Positions 10,205 to 22,900 of a stretch of 64,000 nt of DNA are shown in pieces. Every line of letters begins with the position of its first letter. Within the stretch, counting starts at the first letter, position 1. The stretch comes from Aricia agestis. Its lineage: Eukaryota; Arthropoda; Insecta; Lepidoptera; Lycaenidae. The stretch lies in NCBI RefSeq assembly GCF_905147365.1, contig NC_056420.1:12472001-12536000 (forward strand), given 5' to 3'. Below the pieces are notes generated by a model. It was given only the letters and a program-made list of their open reading frames with translations. It had not been told where the DNA came from and searched no databases. The position numbers and the translations under genes were made by a program.

Positions 10205-10645
10205 TACTTACTTACTACGTTGACTCAGCGACCCAAAGTGGATCTTGGCCTCCGACACGAGTTTGCGCCACTTGTCGCGGTCCTGCGCAGTTTCTTGCCA
10301 CTCTGTGACTTAAAGATCGCGCACGTCCGACTCCACGACATCTAGCCACCGGTACCGTGGACGGCCGACAAATCGTTTCCCGATCGGACGCCCAAGGAAC
10401 GCCTTTTTAGTGGCATGATCCTCTCCCATTCTTGCAACATGACCGAGCCATCGACCGGAGTCGCTGGGCTTTATATTGGGCTCAGCCATGAGCTCTTCAA
10501 CTTCGGCGTTGGTTCGGATTCTATTTCCTCCGTCTCCTGTTTTCACCGGGCCCAAGATCTTGCGGAGGATTTTTCTTTCGGCCACCAGTAGTTTATTCTC
10601 TTCATCGAGTGTGAGCGCCCTGGTCTTGCATACGTATATTAGCAT
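10205..10645 (-). pseudogene. RTE-type LINE reverse transcriptase C-terminal fragment
   Basis: The minus-strand frame from 10645 reads with the C-terminal signature of RTE/BovB-like retrotransposon polyproteins: AERKILRKILGPVK, RRTN-like RIRTNAEVEELM, then RWLGHVARMGEDHATKKAFL, GRPIGKR and GRPRYRWLDVVESDVRDL. A TAA follows DL, but the same frame continues past it with VTEWQETAQDRDKWRKLV, which is the usual family ending. So the stop is a disabling mutation. The polymerase core and endonuclease are absent; this is a 5'-truncated dead copy. Confidence 0.85.
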
Positions 10646-10671
10646 TGGCCTTATTATAATAATAATATAAT

Positions 10672-10943
10672 ATCTATAGACGCTTTACACCACGTCAGTC
10701 AGACCCCGTGCTAAGTACCTTAAGGACTTGTGTTACGGGTACCAGACAACGGATACATATTTAATACTTTTATACTATATGATATTTAAGATTTTTATTT
10801 ATCATACGTACATATTTAATACACATCCATGACCCAGGATTCCTAGGAACTTTGAAAACTTTTTGTTCCGTCGGCGGGATTCGAATCCGCGACCCCCGGC
10901 TTTAGCTACCAACAGCCCACCCACTGAGCCACAGAGGTCGTCA
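10672..10943 (-). mobile_element. tRNA-derived SINE (copy 1)
   Basis: Read on minus: a tRNA-like head with box A (GTGGCTCAGTGGGTG) and box B (GATTCGAATCCC), then a body ending with TGTCTGGTACCCGTAACACA, AGTCCTTAAGGTACTTAG and ACGTGGTGTAAAGCGTCTA. The same head and tail recur at 48429-48663. A tail-only fragment is at 37977-38061. The head cannot form a tRNA acceptor stem, so it is not a tRNA gene. Confidence 0.8.
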
Positions 10944-11097
10944 TAGACTATAGACTTGTAAATGGCGATCTTACTTTTTCTACTTAGCAGATTGGACGCT
11001 AACAGTTCATGAAGTGCCGCGCTGCATCGTAAGTTACGATGCAGCGTGGGCCGTAAGGTGTTTTGCATGCGGATGTTTATTTCCTCCTGTTTAAATG

Positions 11098-11600
11098 GAA
11101 ATTATAATTAACAAGTAACAATATTGGGTATAATAATCGAATGAGAAAAATAACTGAATAAAAATCAAAAATCGAACCAGACGATTCTTTTTTTTGGCTC
11201 AATATAAGGCACAGAACTATTTAAAAAGTCCGTATCCCTACCGAAAAATAAATTCTAATGAAAACTATGAAAATAAAACATTTGTCTGCATATTTGTTGT
11301 GGTATTTTTGAGGCTATCGTATTTAGAAGGCTCAGGACTGACAATCTGAGGCGCATACGAGCTACTTTACAGATAACAATCCCTCACAGTCAAAACTTTC
11401 AATTCCACAAAGAGCTTTGCCGGGGAATAAACACGGAATAGTGAAGTGCGCACAAAAAAGTTATCGATATTTTTCTAATCTCGACGCCCACACCGAATAA
11501 TCAGTCAATGTGCTATTGTGGGGTTTTGGTGCGATTTTTGGCATCTAGAAGTCAAAATACATCATGTGAATTTTTTTCAGAATTTTTCTGTGGATATTTA
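11098..11600. other. Spacer, nothing recognised
   Basis: AT-rich, with no motif or repeat boundary recognised. Confidence 0.35.
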
Positions 11601-11615
11601 CAAAGATATAAAAAA

Positions 11616-12051
11616 TTATGTGTTTATTCCATAACAATACTTAAAATTGTATTTTACACCAAAAACTGGACAATAGGCTATTGCGAAAAAATATGTCAAA
11701 ACGATTTGACGACAAACGACTATTGCATGATTATTCGGGTAAATGCATTGCTGCCAACTGCACACTTCCACTCCTGCACATCTTACTTTCACAGTCCTTC
11801 CACTCAGGTAGCCGCTGATCACCCGTCCCCAGACACCTAACTTCAGCTAACCGAACTTTTACAGCTGGCCACCAAGCATTGTCGATGGCCCCCTCTGTGT
11901 CCAGCGATACCATTTTCTCCTTCTCACTCTTCTTTCTGATATGGTTCACTAACCTATAGAGGGCGTCTTCGGTGCACCTTTGGGGCATAAAGGCATATTG
12001 GTTGGGTTTTATTTTGGACAACTTGTAGAATCTGAGTCGGACGACCATCAT
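11616..12051 (-). pseudogene. R1/jockey-type LINE reverse transcriptase fragment, frameshifted
   Basis: Minus-strand translation from 12051 gives PNQYAFMPQRCTEDALYRLV, then EKMVSLDTEGAIDNAWWPAV and KVRLAE. This corresponds to the RT region 'QFGFmpgrsTEDAL... vvSLDIEGAFDNAWWP...' of arthropod R1-clade elements. Near 11820 the reading continues in another frame (ISGYLSGRTVKVRCAGVEV), showing a frameshift. Family-typical SLDIEGAFD is SLDTEGAID here. Only this short RT piece survives. Confidence 0.8.
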
Positions 12052-12099
12052 ATCGCGGTGATCATCTCAGTCCACTCACCTCCAGCCTCCAGTCTCAGA

Positions 12100-12496
12100 T
12101 CAGTCAACGCAGAGGCTTACACAGAGCGTGAGGTAAATGATTAACTTTGGTAAACTGAAGTAAAGAATAACGTTGCGACATTTTTTTGGTGACAACAATC
12201 TAGTAACTGTGTATAACTATCATCCACAACCTCATGAATCATTGACATATTGTAGTTTTAAAAGAAACGACATAGGATTTCTGACTTGATTATTGCAGTA
12301 ATAGCTTGTATTACCTATTTTGTAATAACTCAATATAATAAGTAATAATATTGTCACAATGTCACATAAAACTTTATTGCATCTTTATCATAAAACATAA
12401 CAGTAAAAACCTAGTTATAAAATAGAATATAATAATAATAATACATCATTAATTTCAGCTTTAACTTAGTATTTAACATATTTTTAATAAATTTGG
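12100..12496. other. Spacer, nothing recognised
   Basis: AT-rich; an (AAT)n stretch lies at about 12430-12442. Confidence 0.35.
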
Positions 12497-12665
12497 GGCC
12501 AAACAAGCAACGGGTCACCTGATGGAAAGCAAATGCCGTCGCTCATGGACACTCGTAACATTGAGCAGAGTTGCAAGTGCGTTGCCGGCTTTTTAAAAGA
12601 AAATACGCTCTCTTCTTGAAGGTTTGCAGGAATTGCAGGTCGTTATGGTCTGGGCTGGGAGTACT
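12497..12665 (+). repeat. 'CGGGTCACCTGATGG' modular repeat, short (A) form
   Basis: Shares the 5' module of 5822-6177 (CAAGCAACGGGTCACCTGATG, GTGCGTTGCCGGC) but continues with ATACGCTCTCTTCTTGAAGG and TTTGCAGG in place of the G/A-rich module. Confidence 0.75.
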
Positions 12666-13309
12666 GCTCAGACATTCCAGAGTTAATTTACAAGTAAAGA
12701 AAATACATAGAAAGTTTATTAACATCAAACATAGTATTTACACAATAATGCTACTAGGCACTACGGTCTACGTGCCAAGGCGAACGGGGGCGTAAAATAT
12801 ACAAAGTAGTCGTGAAACACAGATTTTTACAACATGATTAATACAACATTTATTTACGTCTTCAATATGTAAATTATGTGGGAAAACTTAAGAAAATATC
12901 TAAAAAATAGTATCGATATTGCTAATTTTCTTTGTCCACCACTAATACGACTAGAAGTGCAATATCAGATACGGGGAGTACGTCAACAGTATAAACACAA
13001 ATACAATCGCATCCCGGGGTAAAAATTCTACATAATTCCGCAACAAAATATGTCGCCCGCCTTGTATTAGAGCTTAGCCTTTACATTGTATCTTTCTTTT
13101 TATTAGCTCCTATTGTGAGCTCGATAAGCTTTGTGACATCACTAAAAATACATTTGAATTCGGAGTTCTATTTTGTAATTAAAAAAAACTGCACGGGCGC
13201 ACAGGAGCAAAGATAGATTCTTTATTTCAATTTAGTTTCATTTCGACTACGAATAACACATTTCGAATAAAAATTGGCTGAAGTGGCCAGCAAGATTGCA
13301 ATAAAAACT
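12666..13309. other. Spacer, nothing recognised
   Basis: AT-rich, with no exon or known repeat boundary found. Confidence 0.35.
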
Positions 13310-13789
13310 TATGAGGATTCCACACCGCCATTTTTCCCATACAAACGCTGTCCCCTGTTTCCTCCCTGGATAATGCTAGTAGAGTTATAATTTTTTTCCT
13401 GAATATCTACGGCCACTAATACAATGTCCCTATGTTTTCCTTTTTTTCATAATTTAATTATTAAATAAGATATGAACGTTCAAAAACCCAAAAAAATGGC
13501 CAGATTTTCCACTGTGTTCAAACGTCCAGAAAACAGATTTGGATAGATTATACAAAAAAAGCAAAACATAGGAACACAGCTCAAGCCTTTTTTTAATCTT
13601 TAATGAAAAAAGTACTTAAATCGGTTAAGTTTTGGAGAAGGAATCAGGGGACAACGAATCGTTGATTTTCTGGATTTTCTGCAGTTGTCTCTATCGCGTT
13701 CTGCGGTATAGGCTTGAGGTAAGGGAGACAGCTATAGATATTACACGTACTTTTTTTTCATTTCTCTAGCTGCTGTGGTATCCTCTTAA
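13310..13789 (-). mobile_element. 480-bp MITE bounded by TTAA-like ends (copy 2)
   Basis: Reverse orientation relative to 4246-4726 and nearly identical end to end. It starts TTATGAGGATTCCACACCGC and ends CTGTGGTATCCTCTTAA. The left flank TTAT in place of TTAA is a single change. Confidence 0.85.
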
Positions 13790-14146
13790 GTATATTTTAA
13801 ATTTTTAAACTAATTCAGGCATACTAGTTATTCTTGATTTAGATTAAGTAATAGTAAACCTAAGTACTAATTTAATTATGTGCCTTTTATTGCCGATAGT
13901 AACGGAGCAAAGGCCATGATTTTCCATAGGCCTCAATTATATTTGTCTTAGCTTGCTCTAAATAGTTTAGTAAATATACATTTTGCAATATCGTGAACGG
14001 CAATGATTAAAAACTCAAAGCAGATATGTTACTACCGCGCGCGTTGTGAAGATTCAAATACGGCCCAATTAGGCCGTCTGTTATTTAGTCTGCTTCGAGC
14101 GCAGTCACGAACGTGCCGCGTCTTGTCTTACCTAAATAAATTGAAA

Positions 14147-14221
14147 ATGACATCGTGCGTGTTTCGAAAATGTACCAATTATGACTCGAAAGTAAACAAA
14201 ACACATGGAATCTCTTACACA
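14147..14221 (+). pseudogene. Orphan THAP zinc-finger first-half exon
   Basis: From ATG 14147 the frame reads MTSCVFRKCTNYDSKVNKTH then GISYT. The CxxxxC spacing right after the start Met and the 'KCTNYxSKxNKTHGISYH' block are typical of N-terminal THAP (C2CH) domains in Lepidoptera. After GISYT the frame loses similarity. The expected FP, W and second C-x-x-H half are not found before the Tc1 element at 14473 or elsewhere nearby. A weak donor (GTCTTG) lies at 14222. It may be an exon remnant or the first exon of a gene broken by transposition. A longer open frame (14003-14461) covers it but has no other similarity. Confidence 0.55.
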
Positions 14222-14472
14222 TGTCTTGATTGCAATAAATACCTCGATTACTTACATTTTCAATTATTTTTTCGAACAATCTGGAAAAAATCGAATTTTC
14301 GTCATAGCTCAGGCGAAGAAAGAGACAGCGATACGATTCGACGTTTAAAAATAGAACTGTCTCTTTTATGTAAATGTTTTTCCTATCTTTTGTTTCACTT
14401 ATCTGTCAAATTTGTCAATGTTTGCAATTTTGAACTTGAAAATTGTTCGGAAGAGATTTAAGCCGGAAAATA

Positions 14473-16020
14473 AACACACCGGCAAAATTAGAGGAACATA
14501 ACAACATTTTCAATTTTTTTTAAATTGTTCACTGATTTTTATATATTTATTTATTTACTAATTGATTATAAAAAAATAAATTATAAATATATAAATTTAG
14601 GGCATAAAAACGTGAAAAATAGAAAAAAATCAGCAAAAATAAAAAAATTAAGAAAATCTTTGAAATTTTAGTAGTAAGTTTTTAAGATAAATTCTCCATT
14701 TTTATTAAAGAAATGCCATGTTAAAAGCGTGTAATGCCTTCTATAGATCTCAAGAGGGCCTGGATACGCCATTCCATGCTTGCATTTTAATTGTCAATCA
14801 TTTCCTGTGGGATATTCTCCTACTCCTCCAGTACCGCCAACTCGAGCTCCTGGACACATTTTGGAGCTGGAGTTTTAACTCGTACTGTTCACCCATTGAT
14901 GTGCCACACGTCTTCAATCGGATCCACATCTGTAGACCACGCTGGCCTCTCCACCTGGGCTGCGCCAGCATCGTTTAGGTAATGATGCCCAATTTTCTTA
15001 CTCTATGGACGCACATAAAATTGAAATTACTACCTAAAATTGTGTAAAAGGAACACCATGCAGTTCCAGGATTTCGGTGCTATAGCCCTGTACTGTCAAA
15101 GTACCATCATCTATAATCATCAGCTCCATGCGGGCTCCAAATCATATGCAACTCCAAACCATTACGAAGCCTGCATCATAGGCCACTGTTTCCGGTAAGT
15201 TTGATGGCCTGTAGCTTTCCTTATGATTTATCCACATTCTTTATCACCCGTCAATACAATGTACACAGAATTTGCTCCCATCACTGTACAGCACAAGATT
15301 TCACTCACTTGTCTAATTTTGATGTTCACGCGCAAATCTTAGCCTGGCTCTTCGGTGTCCTGTCTCAAGTTTTGGTGCCCTTGCTGGCACTTTTGAGTTT
15401 AATTTAACTTCTTTGAGTCTTCTTCTTACTGTACAATCACTTACACGTTCATCTTGGATCTGTTCCGACAGGTTTCGTGTCTACATAGCAGTTTAAGGTC
15501 GATTTCTTAAGTTTTGTTTCCTTAAAAATGGTCATCCTGAACCATTGTCACCCGATATCTGCCTTGTTCTCGTCTCCGAACGTAAGATCCAGTCTCTCTG
15601 AAGCGTTGAAAGTTACGATGAACCACGGAAGCCGACACACCTAAGGCCTGACTGACCGGACGGTAGGTGTGACCTTTCTCTATCGTGGTTACAGCTCTAG
15701 GTGTCGCAGATGCTGGGAAATCACTAATTTTGTATCTAAGCAATGTGGTCTTCCAAAAACCAAACAATCAAATGAGCTGAGCATACCTTGCACCCCGCTA
15801 AAACGCCATTCTTATCAGGAACACTTACAACGTCAATAATCGAAAAACACTTATTAGGGCATAATTGCTATAAAAACCCTGTCAACTTGCCAGTTTTGTT
15901 CAATATTTTATTTCTTGAATGAGCTTAGAAGCTATAAAAAAGGCTTTCAGACAGCCCGACCCACTTCAGTTCAAGTTTTGGCCCTTTTCACCTATGTTCC
16001 GCTAATTTTGCCAGTGTGTG
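14473..16020 (-). mobile_element. Tc1-like DNA transposon, near full length, dead
   Basis: Ends are inverted: CACACCGGCAAAATTAGAGG near 14475 and TTCCGCTAATTTTGCCAGTGTG ending at 16020 (complement CACACTGGCAAAATTAGCGG). TA sits just outside each end (14471-14472 and 16021-16022). The 1.55-kb length fits Tc1/mariner elements. The degraded transposase on the minus strand supports the assignment. Confidence 0.85.
14717..15770 (-). pseudogene. Tc1-type transposase remnant
   Basis: Near 15767-15522 (minus) the helix-turn-helix region is readable: SATPRAVTTIEKGHTYRPVS, QALGVSASVVHRNFQRFRET and GSYVRRREQGR. Near 15000-14800 the C-terminal end of the catalytic domain is readable: AAQVERPAWSTDVDPIEDVW (family PxxSPDxNPIEhvW) and LELAVLEE. 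In-frame stops and frame changes separate them. The family's S-P-D-x-N-P-I-E reads S-T-D-V-D-P-I-E, so even this motif is degraded. Confidence 0.85.
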
Positions 16021-16263
16021 TAGTATGGACGTAACATATCTGTATAAGTGGAATATCATTGGTGAACGGTTTATGATTAGTTTAATTCGCGTTGTTTACA
16101 AGTGTAGGTGCACTATGGATTTTTGTTGTTTACGTTTTGTAGACGTTTTATACGCATATTACGCATTCGTAGCTTTGCCAGGATTTTGAGTAAAAAAAAC
16201 AATAATAATATGATGCACTTCTGTGTAATAAGACGTGTAGTGCCAAATGCAGTGCAGTTAGTT

Positions 16264-16383
16264 AAAGTCTGTCAAAAAGTGGCAAAATCGTAGTGTCATC
16301 CCTTTCAAATCAATCTAAGAAAAAGGGATGACACTACGATGTTGCCAATTTTTAAATTTCCTCAATTTTTTTGACAGACTATA
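16264..16383. mobile_element. Foldback MITE 'TATAGTCTGTCAAAAA' (copy 1)
   Basis: AGTCTGTCAAAAAGTGGCAA and CGTAGTGTCATCCCTTT are mirrored by AAGGGATGACACTACG and TTTTTTTGACAGACTATA. Related copies: 39204-39266 (short) and 39708-40593 (interrupted by another repeat). Confidence 0.85.
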
Positions 16384-16477
16384 TTAGACAATTAGTTAGC
16401 AGGGGCATGCAGCATCAAAAAAATGATGATTGAATGAACCATAATCGTAATTTATCGAGTACCTAGTTGTATTTTTT

Positions 16478-16650
16478 TATGAAATAAGGGGGCAAACGAG
16501 CAAACGGGTCACATGATGAAAAGCAACTACCGTCGCCCATGGACACTCGCAACATCAGAAGACCTGCAGGTGCGTTGCCGGCCTTTTAAGAGGGAATACG
16601 CTCTCTTCTTGAAGGTTTGCACGTCGTATAAGTCCGGAAATACTGCTGTA
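16478..16650 (+). repeat. 'CGGGTCACCTGATGG' modular repeat, short (A) form
   Basis: Starts TTATGAAATAAGGGGGCAAA and has the 3' module ATACGCTCTCTTCTTGAAGG then TTTGCA. Confidence 0.75.
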
Positions 16651-16982
16651 TAGCAATATAATAACCACATTTAAAAATCTTTGTCATAAATACCTCAAGA
16701 TCGTTTATGTATACAAAGGTACTTATTTCTTACCAATATTTTCATTAACATTCTTCAATTAGTTATGTTTACTGAAATGTTTAATTAATTTCTCCGATAG
16801 GTTAGCAATCGAAACATTCTATTCGATAAGACGGTGCAATTGAAAAAATTCTATTACAATAAAAGGCATTATTCTCGGCGATCGCTCGCACAACACTACG
16901 GTGGCACAACGCACTGGCCGCGTTTCAGATGATTTAAAAAAAATAAATTCAAATTTCGAATTTCGAATAGTGATGAACAAAA

Positions 16983-19900
16983 ATGGATGCCGAAAAAAGT
17001 AAAACCGAAGTTACCGTGGACGATATTCTTCGTTTGCTCGGTCCGTTTGGTAGATTTAATATTCTGAATTATGTTTTGATTTTGTTCCCTGTGTTGTTAT
17101 CCGGCATTTACTCATCGGTTTACAACTTCGAAGCTTTGGATCTTACATACAGGTAAGCAATAATATTTTGTATCGAAATATTAGACAAAAAAGGTTATAA
17201 TTAGATCAACATAACTTAACAACAAAATAGAACAAAACACGTCTTGTTTTCTAACCATTCTGTCTTACCTTCTAGATAATTATTAGATACAGAAAATAAC
17301 AAACTTAGATGCAATCTTCATAATATTATTTCAAGTCCATTTATGTTGTTTTATTAACTATATTTTTATTAAAATTTAGTGTCAATTTGAAGATACAACT
17401 ATTAATTTTCAGACTTTAGTAATTTTCTAAACGCATCTAACAAAATTAAATAAAAAAATACATACAGCCGAACGTACTAACGTCGCGTACGAACGTATTA
17501 CCTCCTCCTTTTTGGAAGTTGGTCAAAAAGAAAACTTGAAATGTCAAGGGACACCCGGATGCATAGAACAAAGTTATTTCTTATGTAAAAAATCCTGTAT
17601 AATTGTATATAAACATATTATACATTACACTTACTGAGTGTAAGTAAAAAAAAAATTGTAACAAAAAAAAAAAAAACAAAAAAAATGAGAGAAACACGCG
17701 CTAGGTAGGTACCGCACGCGGCACGGCTTACAAATTACAATTACTGATACATCATACTTAACTATAAAAGGTATTAGCAAAAAGCACAGACATAGATCAA
17801 GATAGATACCGTACGTCCCGCGAAGTACTATCAGTTGATTCCTAGGTAGATGGAGGACCTAAGTAGTTTGGTCGCGTTACGTCAAACCCATCGTAATCGT
17901 GTCGCAAAAAGTGTCGTAAGTCGTTACAACTTTTTGGTCTTAATTTTTTCCGTCTAGCCCCCTTCGCAACGCGCGATAAGGAACTTCGTTCCAAAAGGAA
18001 GTTTAAAATTTTGCATAAAAAATAAAAATCAAATACGCCAACGGAACTATAGTTTATATACTTTAATATTAAATAATAAAATTAAAATAAAATAAATAAC
18101 TAAGGGGGGCTCCTATACTAAAAAACACGTTTTTTCCCTATTTGCACTCTATAACAGTACGAAACCCTTCGTGTGCGAGTCCGACTCGCACTTGACCGAT
18201 TATTTCCCCACCCCACTACACCCACCCCTACCGCCCACGGCCTGCCAGCACGCAGATCATCAGAAAAGATTGTTCAGGGAAGTACCCGCTAAAAGCTAAC
18301 GGAGTTGTAATACAGCTGAAGCCACATGACCGATTGGTCGCAGCTCTCGCAGCTCGATTGGCTATTGCCGAAACTCCCAAAGTATTGAATGAAATATTAT
18401 TTCAAAAGAAAGTATTTTGTCACTACGCGTCTAATAGTAGGTAGTAATAGCTTATCACAATAGGCGTAATCTTATGTAATATGTAAACGTACATGACCAA
18501 AGCGTGAAATATGTTGCAGTGATGTTGGAAATATACGAGTGCGCACGTGTATCCCTTGATTGGGGATTGTTCAATAATCACGTAGTTTGACAGGACAGAG
18601 TTTGACAAAATCACGAAGAAGTTAGTCTAGATGCATCTTCTCTATGGTCCATGCTGGCCCACTAAAGGCCATCGTCATCGTGAAGACACACGATACTGAC
18701 ATGACCATCGTCCGCCATCATACACCACTACCCTGTCTACACAGTAAAGATCGCTTGTAGTGGGCCAGCATGGACCATTGTGAAGAGGCATCTTTAAACC
18801 TCGCTACGTATCAACAAAGGGGAAGGGGGGTAGTTAAAAATAATTTTAAAAATCACGTGATTAATGGACGGCCCCTTGGGCCTTGATAGTACATATTAGA
18901 GAAACGCGCGCTTGCATATTATGTACGCTTCAATAGAATCCGGGGTTCTCAAAACGCGCGTTAGCAAAGCGCGCGCTTCAAAACGCCCAATGTGTACCTG
19001 CTCTTATAGATGGTTATAGCCTACAGGTAATATGAATTGTATTATCCGGAATGAAGAATGCCGGGCATAAATGAAAATTGATATGCGCTGAATGCTGATG
19101 CGATAATGCTGAAAGTGGAACAATGGAAGAGCGATTTGTATAAACACCTACTTCCTATAAAAAGTCTGTAATCTCGTGGATCGCACCATAGCGTCCAAAG
19201 TCTCAATCATGAGACGAGACTAAGATAAATTCGTTCACTTTAAATATCGTGGTTTGGACCGCAGAAACACCTAAGAGAGTAAAACATAGAAGTTAGACGT
19301 GGGATAGCCATGCTTCCGCACGAATGGGCCGGCTCGACCGGAGAAATACCACGATCTCACAGAAAACCGGCGTGAAACAGCGCTTGCGCTGGGTTTCGCC
19401 GAGTGAGTGAGTTCACCGGAGGCCCAATCCCCTACCCTATTCCCTTCCCTACCCTCCCCTATTCCCTTCCCTTCCCTACCCTCCCCTATTACCCTATTCC
19501 CTCTTCAAAGACCGGCGCACCTGCAGCTCTTCTGATGCTGCGAGTGTCTATGGGCGACGGAAGTTGCTTTCCATCGGGTGACCCGTTTGCTCGTTTGCCC
19601 CCTTATTTCATAAAAAAAAAGCTGAAAAGTAGATTTAAAAGAAAAATATATCCGACCGTCAATCAACCGGGACTATATGGGTGCACGGGAGTGCCCCCGC
19701 CAAGATGAGCCAAGCGATTATATTATCATCGCCCGTCATTCTGACCAAACTGATGAACAGTGCCAGACTGACCGTGTAACCATTATCTTACATAATTTGT
19801 AATGTAACAACGTTGAACTATTTTTTCATCTGTGACAGATTGTCATAGTTTTTCATTCGCATAATGATAGATAATGAAGTTATTGTCAAGTGCGATTACG

Positions 19901-22900
19901 ATCACGAAGTTCGCTATTTGTCGCAATTTAAAATCGCAATGGTTGGATAATCTATGAAAACCACTATAATTCAATTCGTGTGTTATTAGGATGACTTTAA
20001 ATGCTTTTAGGGTTCCGTACAAGGTACGTACAAGGGTAAAAACGGGCTATTACTAAGACTTCGTTGTCTGTCTCTCTATATCCAGGCTGTATCTCGAGAA
20101 CCGCTATAGCTATTCTTCTGTTTTCACTATAACAAATAATATTAAAAACAAAATAAAATCAATACTTAATACAACAAACGTGATTTTTTGGCCTTTTTTG
20201 CTCGACGTTAATAACGGCAAGTGGCAAGAGATAGACACTTGAAATTTTCACAAGGTTTAATTATAATATATTATGTAGATACTTTATTAATTAATTAATA
20301 TTAAAATGAAATAAACCCTTCGTGCACGATTCACGAGTCTCTCCCTACGAATGTTATGGACGGAGCAATATGGAGTTTTTTTTTTTTTTTACAATATAAA
20401 AGCGAAGAAAATTCTGAATAGAGAGGTGGTTACGGCAATTTACAAAATTCGAATCCCGCTACCATCGCCGTAGCAACTAAGCTTATGTCACCTTTTGATG
20501 AAATCATCATTCATCGACTTGATGAAAAGAGAAGTTAAGGTTATGGCGGATCAGGGCACAATTCTGCATCGCACTATCGAAGATTTCAAGTACGCCTGAT
20601 ATTATACGACAGCTGCTGCTGAAAGATTTTAGTGTTAAAATGTCGGATTACCATTGTCCATCTGTCACTTTGTCTATTCTTCCGTAGAAAGAAACCGCTT
20701 GCATGGTGACCATGCTAAGCCTACTAGAAAGTCGAATGGGGATTGGGGACTTAACTATTTATATATTATATATATATTATATTACTAACCTAACCTAACC
20801 TAACCCGCCTACAACCTTGCGGTCGGAAGATATTCCTTCAAGGCTATCTTAACCTATGAGATAATATGGTTCTTATTTCTTAAATCACCCAACTATTATC
20901 CTTCTAAACAGGCTAGAACTGTATGCTTAGGGTGGGTTGCACCAAAGTCCAAATTACTTTTACTATAAGTATCTATAAGTATAACAAAATGTAAAATTAA
21001 CTGTCAAATCTCTAATTCTCTAGTTATTAGGTCAATAATGGACGCCATATTTGACCTTAACTATAACAACGCCTCTGGTGTAACCCACCCTAACATAGTC
21101 ATACAAAGGCGCCGAGATATAAGTACTACGTACGTAAATATTCGTAAATTTCGTACTGAAATATTCGTGGAAATCCAGAGAAAGTTTATATTAGAAGGGA
21201 AGTGAATACAAAACCGGGTCATCTAGTTTGTCAACAGAAATACTTACTTTTAAAATGACGTTTAATACTGAAGAAATTAGTACCATTTAGTACTGATGCA
21301 ATGGGACCGACGTTCGCTTCTATTGTTTACCTTAAAAGTACTTGTCGTCGTAATTGTTCAGATTCAGAGTAACTGAAGAAAGGGAAAAAAATTACTCATC
21401 AGTCATCTTTATAAAATCCTTCGCTCTTGGAACCTGGGTCTTTAGTCAATTTTCATTACAGAATTTCGACAGCACGACATTTTTCAAAATTATTTTTAAT
21501 TCATTTTAAATATTGTATGGGATTTGTCATGTGTAGTTTTTAATGATTCACTGGCTATTATTTTTAATCAAAAAATTTAAACCTACTTCCAACCAAAAAG
21601 TGTTAAATAAATTTTCTTACTCAGTATTTCTGTCCTCAATCTTCTTAATTTTGAAGTCGGTAGTCGGGGCACCGACTGGACTTCAAATACCGACCGACTA
21701 TTAATGGTTTTCTATAAATAAATTTTAGGGGTTGGCATTTTAATCACGCATTATAGGGAGAGGGGAGGGAACGGTGGCATTTTATAGTTACCCCTTTCAA
21801 ATGACACCTGATTTGTGTAGATAGGAGATGCATAGTTTTTTAAATACGTGTTTTAAGTTACGTGTGACGGAACGTGATTTTTTGTTAACGTGTCTTTAAT
21901 ATAAATTTTTCACTATAGTTAGGTACCGTACGTTTTGTTTTACGCGTAATTTGTTGTTAAATGTTTTTAAGTGTCATAAATATATGAACAGTATACAATT
22001 CTTAGGTAATGAATTATAGCAATGTATCACTCCGTGCTGGCCCAATACGACTTGGTTGGGTTAGGTAATAGATGGTTAAGCCTTAGCCATCGTGATTATT
22101 TTTTTGTGAACTCCGTCGACTAATAATTGAAGCCAGTGTTATAATATAATATATCTATACAAAATATAGAGGGTGCAAATAAACCTTTAGTTAGTTTGCC
22201 AGGGTGCAAATAAGTGCCTATAATTTATTACGCAATAGGGCATTACGATAGGGTATTGCATTCCCGCAGTGTCACAAAAGTAATATTTTTGCGAATCACG
22301 TGGCACATTGCCGCTGCACGTGACCATGGCGCTCGTGGCCAACGAGTTGCTGGCGTTTATCCAGCACGCCATCGGCACTATGGACGAGGTCAGCATCATG
22401 CAGATGTGCAAGTCCTCCTCCAGCGAGGTGATTTGCAAGGGCAAGCAGCTCCTGTACGAGACGCTCGGACAGAGCGCGAATATGCCGTCGCGACGAAGAG
22501 ACGGAACGGAAAGGAGCGTGCACGACATCATCTCCCTGCTGAAGCAGACGGATCCTGATGAGGTGCCAGCTTTTGTGGCAAAGGAGCTGCACAAGCTGCC
22601 GCCCGTCACATTGGACCACGTCGACGTCGTCAGCCTACTGAAGGACATCAGGTTCCTGAAGGAGTTCGAGGTAGATTGCAGGCATCAGAGTCTACGATCA
22701 GTGACTTGCGTATTGAATTATCGCAATTAAAAAGTGGTAATTCAATATGTAGGTCACTCGTCGAGGAGCGCAGGCGAGCACGTTTAGCTCGTCAGCATTA
22801 TCGGACGGGTCAACGAACACCGCCACTGCCGCCCCGCCCCAGCTCCCCTTCCGGTTGCGCCGACGCCGAGTCCTCAGGCGACTCAGCAAAACTTTGCGAC

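Noticed and set aside
14003..14461. A 152-codon gene
   Set aside because: Only the THAP-like part after ATG 14147 has recognisable similarity; the flanking frame looks random.
20785..20805. Interstitial telomere
   Set aside because: Only about four CCTAA units next to AT-rich simple sequence; easily chance in insect DNA.
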